DNA of 64,000 nucleotides from contig NC_068344.1 in the NCBI RefSeq assembly GCF_014633365.1, forward strand, positions 16,259,669 through 16,323,668, in the 5' to 3' direction. Positions within the stretch are counted from its first letter, which is position 1; each line of letters starts with the position of its first letter. The notes below the pieces were generated by a model that was not told where the DNA came from, did not search any database, and saw only the letters and a list, made by a program, of their open reading frames with translations. Below, piece by piece: positions 35,501 to 47,500 of the stretch. Position numbers and translations under genes: made by a program. This DNA is from Diospyros lotus. Taxonomy: Eukaryota; Streptophyta; Magnoliopsida; Ericales; Ebenaceae.

Positions 35501-38500
35501 GGCAGTGGTCTAGTGAGGCTGGCGGAGCAGTAGCTGGCGTGTGGTGATTGTGTGCGCAGTGCATTGTGCGTGCGTGAAGCATGGAGGAAGAAGAAGAAGG
35601 AAGAAAAGAAAGAAAATAGAAAAAGAAAAGAAAAAGGAAAAAAGGAAAAAGAAAATGAAAGAAAAGAAAAAAAAGAAAAAAGAAAAAGAAAAGAAAATAG
35701 GAAAAAATGGAGAAAAATAGGGAAAAGCTTCTGAAAAATTTTAGGAAATTCTGGGAATTAATTTGGGGCTAGAAGAGCATGTGGAAGCTAGGAAATTATC
35801 TGGGCATGCATTTCGAGGTAAGGGCTTAATATGCTTTGTGTGTAAATTATTTATGTTATGGTTTGCATAAGATGTTGAGGAAGTGTCTAGGTATGGGGCG
35901 GTGGGTTTCTAACCGTGAAAGTCTTAGGACAAGGTCTTAAAGGGAACCACTAGGTGCCACCTAGAGCCTAAGATAGGTGCGGTGGATAGGTTTGCATGCA
36001 CGTTGCACTTTATTTTTATCTATGATGTCATGCTCATTAATTTACTGCATTGCATGTTGCCTTTACTAAGTCTCCGAACTCACCCCTTTACCCCCACTAA
36101 CCCAACAGGTGGTTCGGGGTCTAAGAAAGGGAAAACGGTGTTGGTGGAAGAGTGGCCGGTTAATAGTGAGAATGTGAATCGTGTTTCTATATTGTTTATG
36201 TAATATATATGTGCTCTATATTTGACTACAGGAGTCAGCTTCGGTTTAAATGAAATTTGATTAAGATCAAGTTAAGGCTTCCGCTATGAGTAACTCAGAG
36301 AGTGTGTTTGAACCGATCGGTTGCAGTCGGGATATAAAACCTGTTTAAATATGCTTGACTGTTGAAGTATTTTATTGAGCATATTGGTACTTATTTTTAT
36401 TTACGAAAATTGGATGTATATTTTAAAGGCCTAATCGAGCACGAGAATCGGGTAACTTTTCGTTGTCTACGTATTTCAAACTCGAGTTCTTGACAAGTTA
36501 AAGGCGGCGAACTCTGGACCCCACCTAGGGCGCCCATATTATTTTAATACTTTATGTTGGTAGGGCATAATCATCCTTCGAGATAGGCCGGGGTTGTAAC
36601 CGTGGGTTACGGTGACACCCGGTAGTGGGGGCCGGGGCATCACACTCGTTGAGTCCATAATAGGGCTAATGCTCCATTTTCTCTTGTACACTCTGATGTA
36701 TGGGGGTCGGGGTGTTACTTGGTCTTTCGTTACTTTCATTGATGACTTTTCTTGTTGCACTTGGTTGTTTCTTATGAAGAGTTAGTTCGAGTTGTTTTCT
36801 ATCTTTCAAACATTTACTGCTGAAATAAAAACACAGTTTGGAGTTTCTATACGTGCCTTACGTAGTGATAATGCCCCTGAGTATTTTTCTTCTCAATTTA
36901 CTACCTTTATGACTGCTAATGGCATCCTACATTAATCCTTTTATCCTTACACACCTCAACAAAATGGTGTTGCTGAGCGTAATAATCGCTATCTTATTGA
37001 GACTGCTCGGACGCTCCTTTTACATGCCAATCTTCCTAGCAAATTTTGGGGAGATGTTGTTCTAACTGCATGTTATCTAATCAATCGCATACCATCTTCA
37101 GCATTACAAGACCAAATCCCTCATTCCCTTTTGTTCTCTACACAAGCGCTTTATTCTGTTCCTTTTCGTGTTTTTGGCTGTATCTGTTATGTGCATTCTT
37201 TTTCACTTGGACAGGATAAACTTGCTGCAAAATCTCTCAAGTGTATTTTCCTCGGCTATTCCCAGTTACAGAAAGGCTATAAGTGTTACTCTCCTAAGCT
37301 GAACTGCTATCTTTTGTCTGCTGATGTCACATTCTTTGAACAACAGTCTTTCTTTTCGATTGCTCAGCTTGATTCACAGAGTCTTCACTAGGTTTTGCCC
37401 ATTCCTCCTTCTTTTCTTCCGCTGTTCTCATCAAGTCTGTCTGTCTCCTCTGTGGCGCCCATCGTGGTGCCTAGCCTACCATTTTCCGATTCACCTTCCA
37501 CGGCTCCTTCACTTCTTACATATCACCATTGTCCTCATCTCGCTATCGGCGCCAGTATTCCTCCAACCCAGGACTCTCTTGACTCACTCTCTCCGTCTGT
37601 GGTCCCTCTTACCCTAAATCCTGAGCCCGACAATCTCCCTGTTGCTCTTCACAAAGGTACACGATCTACTCGTAATCCCCATCTTATTTATAACTTTTTA
37701 TGATATGATCGTTTGTTCCCTTCTTATAGTGCCTTTGTTTCGAGTCTTTCTTCTGTTTCTATTCCTAAAACCATAGGTGAAGCTCTGTCCCATCCTGGTT
37801 GACGCCAGGCTATGTTAGATGAGATTGATGCCTTACATTCGAATGGTACTTGGGATTTGGTGCTATTACTACCAGGAAAGACTCCCGTTGGTTGCCAATG
37901 GGTATTCACTCCCAAAGTGGGTCCTGATGGCTAGGTGGAATGTCTTAAGGCCTGCTTGGTTGCCAAAGGCTTTACACAGATCTATGGGTTGGATTATAGT
38001 GATATATTCTCTCTTGTTGCAAAAATAGCCTCTATTTGTCTCTTTCTCTCTCTGGCTACTATGCGTCATTGGCTAGTCTATTAGTTTGATATTAAAAATG
38101 CCTTTCTTCATTGTGATTTGTAGGAAGAGGTCTATATGGAGCAACCACCTAGTTTTGTGGCTCAGGGGGAGTCAAATGTAGTCTGCAAACTCAAGAAGTT
38201 TCTCTATGGTTTGAAACAATCTCCACGGGCGTGGTTTGGCAGGTTCAGTACTGTGGTTCAAGCTTTTGGTCTCACTCGAAGTGAAGCTGATCATTCGGTT
38301 TTCTATCGCCATTCTTCTTCCTTATGTATCTACCTTGTTGTTTATGTAGATGGTATTGTTATCACAGAGAGTGATCAGGTTGGAATACAGAAGCTGGAGA
38401 AATATCTACATCAGCACTTTTAGACCAAAGACCTAGGTCGATTTCTGTATTTCTTGGGTATTGAAGTTGCTCAGTCAGGAGGTGGTATCTCAATTTCTCA

Positions 38501-41500
38501 GAGGAAGTATGCCCTTGACATTCTAGAAGAAATTGGTATGGTGAACTGCAAACCAGTTGACACCCCAATGGATCCGAATGTTCGACTTGTGCTGGGATAG
38601 GGGGAGCTTTATTCAGACCCTGGTAGGTATAGGATACTGGTAGGCAAGTTGAACTATCTCACAATCACTCGTCCCGACATTACTTTTGCTGTGAGTGTAG
38701 TTAGTCAATTTCTCAGTTCTCCATGTGATTCTCATTGGGATGCTGTTATACGGATTCTGAGATAAATCAAAAAAGCGCCAGGTAAAGGGTATTCTATGAG
38801 GATAAGGGACACAAAGATATTTGTTGTTATGCAGATGCAGATTGGACAGGATCTCCTTCTGATCGTTGATCAACCTCTGGGTATTGTGTTCTTGTGGGAG
38901 GAAATATGGTTTCTTGGAAAAGTAAGAAACAAAATGTAGTAGCTAGATCTAGTGCAGAGATGAGGTAAGTAGGAACCCCAGCTTTTTTAGGAGCAGCTGT
39001 AACTTCTGCTTTTGCAGACAAAGCGGTAACCTCTACTTTTAAGAACAAAGTAGCACAAATACATACCTTTTACGAGCTAAGGTAGAACCTTTACAAACAC
39101 TTGTTGAAAGATGTGATAAAAGTTAAGCTCACAACAAGAATTACCCTCAAAAAATAAGAAATACAGTACATGAGAGAATAGACAAGAGAAGTGAAAAGAA
39201 TATTAATGGTAAAACGCTCCACTCTCTTATTCTTAATTTCTGGTTCAAGAAGATTTTCTTGAGGCTCGACTAGATAATGGCTTGAAGTGAAGGAAAATGA
39301 CCATGGAAGACTATCACTCAAGCAATGAACTTTAGCTTGAAAATGCATGTAGCTTGGTTGTGTCTAGGTTTAGGTTAGCTCATCATTACTTTATAATCAT
39401 TGGACAACAGCTTGTTGATCTCATGCAACACTAGGCCTCTTATAGAAGTTTTGAGACTTGAATTTAGCATCTGTTATCTGCATATACTCTAAGCTTCTTT
39501 TGATTTGACTGATAACAGACAAATTAGTCAATAAAAATATGCATGATGATAAAGCATTTTGCACATATACATAAGCATATTTATCATTTTGTTATAAGAG
39601 AACATAATTAGACTTCTTAAAATAATGAAATAAAACTCAAACAGTCGAAACAATCCTCTCTGACATCTTTGAGTAACGGCTATAAAATTTAAAAGCTGAC
39701 AGAAAATGCTCGAGTATATTTTAGCATTACTTGACTAATGTTGATCTTTACTCGACTATATGAATTATGTATTCGAGTATATGTTAAGCTTACTCAAGTA
39801 TGACCAATTCAATACTAGATTAATTTTTAAGCCCCATAAAGTTGCATTTTCTACTTGATTACTTAACTAAGTTTACTCGATTAATTTTGATCCTTACTCG
39901 AGTACAAAGAATTGTTACTCGATTAAATTTAAGTCCAAAGACTTAGCTAGATTTCAGCTCATCCTTACTCAATTATCTAAGATATCCACTTGAGTATAAA
40001 ATAACATTACTCGATTAACAAAAGAACTTCACTTGAGTAAAACACTGCCCAGATTTTTGAACCTAAGTTACTTGATTACTTAAACAGATGCACTTGAGTA
40101 TTTGCCATGATTACTCGATTGCTGAATTGAGACGACCTTCCCTCGAGGTCCCCAACACTCAAGGAATCCGAGAGAAAGCGCCAAAAAATGAAGAAACACC
40201 AACAATGCTCTAAACATAGTCGTGCCCATTCCTGTATACACATATATAATTCTTTTCTGTTTACCACAAGGCAAAAACCCAAATTGCAAGTTATACAGAT
40301 ACTTAATACATCAACAGGACACATGCATTCATTACCCTCAAAGGGAGTACTTTTACATTAGTTTTAATACTACCAAAATTACAATAGTTACATTGATTCC
40401 CCCAACTCCCAAAACGCACCCCAAGACCTTTTTGGCTAGGATAGTCCCATACACGTATCTACACCATGGACTCTAGGCACCACTGGACTCTCCCTCGGCC
40501 TTAGTCTTCCCTTTACTTGGAATGATGAAAGAAACAAGAATGAGCCACAAGACCCAGCAAGTATAATGGTAAAAGAAAGACAAGGGAGTTAATTAGGAAT
40601 CAAGGCAAGAAGTGGGATTCAATTATGTAAATGATTAACCCATTTACTCTCATTAAACACACCCACATTTTGCTTCATCATATAATGCAATAGAAGAAAT
40701 ATGCATAGGTATACACATTTGGCCTACGGCCCACGTAAACAACACTGGCCCAAATGGCCTAAATAATACATATCGGCATGTGACTGTGTACCTGCAACCA
40801 AAGAAAGTTAACTCCGGTCCCATGGTCCCCTCACTCCTTGGTCATCACCAGGCGAGCATATGGAGTCGTAGCTCCCCACGGTCATGCCCTTGTGCCTGTT
40901 GAGCTTGGTGGGTGCAACCTCGTGGATCAAGTCTGCTGCGCACAATAGTTCTAATGTGATGCTTATGCAAGTGCAACATATAAATGCCCACATACGTATG
41001 ATCAAATGCTCATAAATATCTTGTGCACATGCTCACACATGATCAAATATTAAACACATTTCCATGCCCGTGGATGCACATGTAACAGTATGGTCCAAAT
41101 ACACTTTAAGTTGGATAAATACATCCATTATATGAAACTAAAATTTCCGCCACATGTAAATGAAATTTCCATAACCATTGACAACCAACACCTTACAGAG
41201 TTATTTAAAGTCAGACAGACCCGGTCGACAGGTAGGGAAGGATGGTGGACCGGTTATATGAATTAAAGTAGGGCAGATTACCCAAGCAGAGAAATTCCAG
41301 ATTTTTGGGCAAAGATTAACAGGATGCTACGGGTTCAAATTGAAACCAAATGATTCAATCCATATATCTAAACGAAGCCTATGAAGTCTAGTTTACAACA
41401 CAACAAACGGATCTAGAATAAGATATTACCACAGAAAGTTATGCCCCAAAAACTGGAGCATGGTCAGATCACTCGGGAACAGTAAAACGCAACAGTGTAG

Positions 41501-44500
41501 CAGAAATTCACAAGATGATTACAAGCTCAAAACATAGCCAAATGACCTCAATAATATGTCAAAATGAAGCTTAGGAAGTCTAGTTTCGGATACAAAAAGA
41601 AGATCTCAAATCAGATATAACTACAAAAAGTTATAGGCCCAAGAACACAGCAGAGACAGTAAATCCGAAAATTAAGAGTTCAATGAACAGAATTTAAAAA
41701 TGGATGGAACAAGCTTCATGAAATTGAAGGAACAAGATCAAAATCCAAAAAAAATCAGAATTCCAAAAGCAGAAATTTGGAAAGGAAATGAACAAATTTG
41801 CCGAAACAGAAAAGAGATGGAAGAACTTGCCTTAAAAATGATCTTCCCCTTGAGTCTTGCTAGAAAGAATTAACTAAGATACTTGAAGAGGCTTGAGAGG
41901 CTATGGAAGCAATCTCATAGCAGAAAGAATGGGAGACTCTCGGCTGCCACCTTCCTTTTCAATTTCCAAATTTCCCATTTTATTGCACACTTTAACACAA
42001 ATTAATCCCATCCACACAATTAATTTGCTTTAATATTTTATTTCTATTTAATAAGTTGGGTTTATCACTAACCCACACACACAAACACACAAATATCCCT
42101 CCAAGATTCCAGCTGTAAACCACTTCTTTTGGCCTCAAATTTCAGCCCATGCTTCTAGATTTTCTTCCTCCCTTTGTTGATTTAAGCTTCCGCTTTGATT
42201 TTAATAAATCACATAACAAAACATCTACAGATTGACCTCTACACCCATGTCAGCCATCTAATTCCCACCTCCCATTTCAAATTTTGACTCTTCAATTTGA
42301 ATTTTCAACTTTAACCTCTTGACTTTCTTTGATTATTCAACCATCCACTCACACCCTTGCCTTGACTATTTCCTTACACTTCTTTTGTTTTGACCCTTAA
42401 GGCATAACCTACAACAACACATTTAATCTCTTAAAATTTAGCACTCAGGTAGAACAAAATTCAACACTCTTAAAAATATACTAAAACCTGATAACGGGTC
42501 GTTACAGAATTACCTTACTTGGTTAATTTGAAGGTGACTAAAAGTTGCATAACATACTCGAGTATAGGGATTTAGTTAGTCGATTGTATCACATCTTTAC
42601 TTGATTATATATATATATATATATGTAATTGAAAATGAATTGAGTATTACTTGATTACTCTCAAAGCTTACTCGATTGATTTTCACAAACGGTTTTCACA
42701 TGCCTACTCAATTTTCACTAAAGGCTTACTTGATTGGCTCTCACATGCTTGATAAACTACTCGATTATTTTCAATAGATACTCGATTATTTTGAACATTA
42801 TACTTGATTAAAAGATTATCAAACTTAAGAATATCTTAAAAGGTTTTGGGTATCATGTGTTCTAAAAGCCGGCCTACGCATCGTTGAGGCATTAGGCAGC
42901 CCCTGGTCGCCACAAATATAGGAAAATCGACACCCTAGGTGCTGGGCTCAATCAATCGGGTCCAATCGATGCCTAGGTAGTGCCTAGCAACTTGGGTCAC
43001 CTAATTTTCAAAGACTTAAAAAATTCCCTTGGCCTCGATTTCTTTCTTGGCCCCGATTTGTGTTTTGGATTTGTGTTCGGTATTTTCCCTTGGCCCCAAT
43101 TTCTCTCTCTTGTCCCCGGTGCTGCCGCCACCAATCGTCTCTTCGATTTCTCTCTCGCGGCGACAGGTTTCTGTAGCCGGTTGGGTGGGGGCAATGGCGG
43201 TGCGATTGGTGTTGGCCAGGAGGGGGGCAGTGGTGCGATCGGCGAAGGCGGGTTTGAGAGAGAGAGAGAAAAGGTTGAAAATGGGGGCATCCGAGTACCG
43301 GGGGGGGGGGGGGGGAGAGAAAATCGTATTCAGAAAAAAAAATGGAAAAAAATAAAAAATAAAATAAAATTTTCGGTAAACCCTTCTCTAAGCCATTCTC
43401 TACAAGTAGCATACTCTTATGTGTTCTAATCCATTCTATACAGTTATCCCATTCATTATTTTCTAGGCCCCTGCTTAGGCGCTAGGCCCCAAGTTGGTGC
43501 TCAACTAGCGCCTAGTGCGTTTTAGAATACTGATCATCAATGAACCAAATCATCAATGAACCAAATTTACTAAAAAATATTTGCTTATTCAAATTTACTA
43601 AAAATATTTTCTCATTAAATCAAAACACAAATTTCTCAACAAACCTTTTGAAAGAATCCTTTATTGTAGGATTAGTGGAGCTAGTCAGGATTTGATGTTT
43701 AATGACGTCAAATTAAGGTTTCAATCCAAAGAGAGCAATAACCATGAAAAACTTCTCTCTGTGCAGTCCGTTCAGCGCGGATTGTAGTAAGAGGGAGAAG
43801 AGCATCAAATTCCTGCATGAGTGCTCAAACCTGCCCCAGATAAGATTTCATGGAGGTCTCTTGCTTGAGGTTCTTGATATTGGAAGCCACGGTATACAAG
43901 CGTTGGATATCATTGGCATAACACTCGTCAGCTTCTTTCCATATTTCAGCATAAGTTTCAAAGGGGCGAAAGAGCTGCAAGACTGACAGATCAATGGATT
44001 GCTATAGGATACTGCACAACTGGGCATCGACTTGTTCCCATTTAGCTTGGTTGGCTGTCGGCACACTTTCAACCTTTGTGGTAAGATGATCGGCTTGGCC
44101 TTGTCCTTTGAATCACATTTTGACAGAGGCTGCCCATGGGAGATAGTTGGCAGACCCAATCAATTTGATAGTGGTGATGTTGGGTGTCCCAAGGTTAGAG
44201 ACGACAAAGGTTTGAGAGGTAGATAAGGCTTCAGGTGCTAAAACAGGAGCACTAGGGGCTGAGATGGTGTCACGAGGTTAGACATGGTATGATCTAGGGG
44301 TGCCGGAGGTCCGATCTAGGGTGGTCGGAGGTAGGACGATGACAAACGCGCCTACATGCGTTGAAGCGTGGAGGTGGAAGCATATTGTGTGCGATGGCGC
44401 GTGCCTTCACCGGTAGCAGCACGACACTAGGGGTAGGTCAATCGAAGGTGTTGAAGGGTGATGTGTGTGGTTGGTTTTGTGGAAAAGGCATCGGAAAAAG

Positions 44501-47500
44501 TGCCCACAGGCTAGGTCAACTGCTGGTAGAAGGAGAGAAACAATAGAGTTTGAGTGTTGTTGGAGATAGAGACACAACGAGAGACTTTAGGGTTTTCTCA
44601 ACACAGCTTTGATACCATGTGAGAGTGAGTGGGAGAGAAAACTTAAGAGATTAGCCTCTCAATTCTATTATTTATAAGCTAATTACAATGAATGAGGCCT
44701 AAAAATATGGAGACTAATTGAGACTAATTACCCTAATTATCTGCTAATTACCTATTGACTATGTACTCATTCTACACATTCCTAAATACATGGGGGGAAA
44801 TACATCATAATAAATCTAAGGGCCTATTTGATTGGCCATATTTTCCATGGAAAATAGTCATTTTCCATGTAAATTCTAGTTTTGGTGTTGCTTGATTAGC
44901 CATATTTTCTAGGTAATTCCAATTCTCATTTTTGCTCACGTGATGCCCAATTCCCACTTTTGCTGGAAAATCAATTCTTAGAGGGGGCTTGGAAAAGAAA
45001 TTCTAGGGAAGAAGAAGAAGAAGAAAAAGAAGAAGAAAAAGAAGAAGAAAAGTGGAAGCACGAAGGAGAAGCCACGGCTAGTGAAGATCGGTCATCGGCA
45101 GTTGCAGCAGCCATCGACGATGGGCAACGAAGATGGCCGCTGCAACTGGCGATGGGGGGAGGCAAGGAGAAGAACTGGGTTAGAGAGAGAGAGAGATGGG
45201 TAGCTTACCACAAAGGCTTTGAAAATGAGTTGGTCCTTCCATGGTGGCACCTCCTTGGAGTCGAAAATCCAGTCGATGGATGCCTCATTGACCTTATCTC
45301 CTTCCTCTGGCACCTTCTTATTCTCTAGGTCTTGATGAGAGAAGGTAGCGATGGTGGCGATGGGAGAAAGCAAGGCAGCACGGTCTCGTGCTGCTGGATC
45401 TCTCCATTCTCCAGCGATGGAGAATGGTAGGGTGAAGAACTGGGTTTGGGAGGGGGGGGGGGGAGAGAGAGAGAGAGATAGGAGAAGGCAGGGAGAAGAC
45501 GGGGGTGGGTTTGGGGAGGAAATTGCATAGAAAATAAAATTCAATCAAACACTTCTAATTGATAATTTTCATGTAAATAAGTTATAGGCAATTGAATTTC
45601 CTAGAACTTATTTTTTTTCTATGTAAGTTCCATGCTTGCAATCAAACAGGCCCTAACGGTATCCTTACTAAACAGTCTTGAACAACTCATCCTATTCATC
45701 CTTACAAACCTTCCAAACCATTCCATTTGATTCACAATGACATTTGGGACTGGCAAGAACACCTAGCTTAACAAGCACTCATTGGTTTATCACCTTCATA
45801 GATGATCATACAAGGGCTTGTTGGGTATTCCTCATGAAAGAGAAATCTAAAGCTAGTGCAGTTTTCAAAAAATTCCACAAAATGGTTCTCAATGTGTTTC
45901 AATTCTCAATCCATGTTCTTCATTTAGGTAATGGCTGAGAGTATTTCTCAAATGAATTTAACCATCTAGCCAAACAAGGAATAGTTCACCAAAGTTCTTG
46001 TCCTTAGACCCCTCAACAAAATGGGGTGGCAGAACAAAAAAATTGCCGCCTTTTTGAAAGTGCTTTCCCCATGATGTTCACTAGTTCTGTTTCAAACTCG
46101 TATTAGGGGGAAGCAATACTCATAGCCTCCTACCTCATTAATCGCCTTTCTTCCAAGGTTCTTGCATTTCCAACTCCTTTGAGTACCTTACTTGATTGTT
46201 TCCCTCACACTAGGATCCTTAATTTTCTTCCACAAAAAATCTTTGGTTATACTATTTTCCTCCATAATCATTATCTTACCCACACCAAACTTGAGCCTAA
46301 AGCCATCAAATGTGTGTTTGTTAGTTATTCCCCCACCCAACAAGGATACAAGTGTTATTGTCCTTTCTCTCATAAATTCCTTGTTTCATGTGATGTCTCA
46401 TTCCTTGAACATCAACCTTTCTATCCCAATATCTCTCTTCAAGGGGAGACATCTATCGAAGAGAAGCATTGAAATTCCACTACCTTTCTTCCCATATCAC
46501 TTCCTACTCCTTATTTCCCATGGCAAGTCGAGCTTGGAATTGAAACAGCCACCATCCCTGCCCAAACCCATGTGACCAATCAAGGGAGAGAATAGGTTCT
46601 TGAAAAACCAATCTTGGTTTACTTAGAGGCCTCGTGATTCTCAACAAGGTCAATTGTCGAATCTAGAGCCAAGTCCATTAAATGACATTATGGAGATTAA
46701 TGATTTGGACATACCAATAGCTCTTCGAACAGGGGTGAGATCATGTGCTAAGTATCCTATTTCTAATCACTTGATATATTCGAAATTGTCTTATCAGTTT
46801 AGGGCATTCACTGCTAGCATTGATGAGATTAAGGTTCCTAGGGACATATATTGTGCTCTACAAGACTCAAGGTGGAAGACAACAGTTATGGAAGAAATGC
46901 AAGCATTGGTAGAAAACAACACATGGGACATTGTCGAGTTACCTAAGAGTAAGAAGGTAGTTGAAAGCAATCAGGCATTCACAGTTAAATATAAGTCAGA
47001 TGGAAGCATTGAATGATACAAGGCTAGACTACGAGCCCAATGCTTCACATAGATTTATGGAATAAACTGCGGGGAGACTTTTGCTCTATTTGCTAAGTTA
47101 AATTCAATATGAGTCTTGTTATCACTTGTTGATAATTTGGACTAGGAACTCTACCTACTAGATGTTAAGAAGGCGTTCCTAAATGGTGAACTAGAAGAGG
47201 AAATCAACATGAGAATACCTCTTGGGTTTGAGACAGAGGACAAGAAGGGAAAGGTGTGTAAGCTGAAGAAATCCCTATATGGCCTTAAACAGTCCCTAAG
47301 GGCATGGTTTAAGAGATTTAGCACCACTCTAAATTGGCTTGGCTACAAACAAGGGCAAGTTGATCACACATTATTTACAAAACATGCAGTAGATGGGAAG
47401 AAGACAATCTTGATTATGTATGTTGATGACATTATCATCACACGAGATAATAATCAAGAAATAGAGAATTTCAAGAGATAGTCAAGGGTTGACTTTAGGG

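Larger units (their letters stand above)
32368..38963 (+). mobile_element. Copia element A2, near full-length pol but no 3' LTR
   Basis: 5' LTR 32368-32526, primer site 32527, gag, protease, pre-integrase, integrase, RT and RNase H. It is broken by a 2.2-kb solo LTR (34420-36644) in integrase and ends inside RNase H at about 38963, where solo LTR X begins. It is inserted in A1's gag. Many stops make it inactive. Confidence 0.9.
33900..38963 (+). pseudogene. Copia A2 pol: protease, integrase, RT, RNase H
   Basis: Protease [10 protein letters not shown] near 33920 keeps the DSG triad. Pre-integrase [11 protein letters not shown] near 34300 and [15 protein letters not shown] near 34375 precede the 2.2-kb solo LTR; integrase resumes at about 36650 with [18 protein letters not shown] and [14 protein letters not shown]. 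The RT block has [18 protein letters not shown] sequence, [17 protein letters not shown] and VYVDGIVIT near 38345, where the catalytic YVDD reads YVDG. RNase H contains [15 protein letters not shown] and ends at ARSSAE. At least eight stops or frameshifts are visible. Confidence 0.88.
38964..43641 (-). mobile_element. Composite solo LTR X (copia, SIRE-like), carrying two nested insertions
   Basis: The outer ends, read on the minus strand, are TGTTGAGAAATTTG (from 43641) and TTACCTCA (at 38964), i.e. TG...CA. Nested inside are a 2.38-kb solo LTR (40128-42506) and a MITE (42857-43530), leaving about 1.6 kb of X. The left flank is A2 RNase H and the right flank is minus-strand A3 gag; the 5-mers AGAGA and AACCT do not match. 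The body carries many ACTCGATTA/ACTCGAGTA motifs. The SIRE assignment is a resemblance only. Confidence 0.6.
43642..45658 (-). mobile_element. 5' part of copia element A3 (minus strand)
   Basis: 5' LTR 44618-45658 (with a nested Harbinger element), primer site 44606-44617 and gag 43645-44285. It belongs to the A1/A2 family. The 3' half is missing: gag stops at the junction with X. Its outer LTR end at 45658 abuts copia D integrase, so A3 had inserted into D. Confidence 0.85.
44618..45658 (-). repeat. 5' LTR of copia A3, split by a Harbinger element
   Basis: 44618-44819 plus 45657-45658, about 204 bp, closely matching A1's LTR (25781-25977). The Harbinger insertion lies within five bases of the outer LTR terminus. 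Confidence 0.85.

Noticed and set aside
35222..35734. Open frames over the GA-rich and polypurine part of the 34420-36644 element
   Set aside because: Composition alone keeps them open. They lie in the leader-like part of a solo LTR and show no domain.
42980..43429. Gly-rich 149-codon frame and three overlapping frames
   Set aside because: Inside a TIR element, driven by a G-run and GA-rich sequence; no recognisable motif.
44960..45328. Plus-strand 122-codon Glu-rich frame in the Harbinger element
   Set aside because: It is the antisense of the YSL-like exon plus a GAA repeat; the minus strand carries the meaningful protein match.
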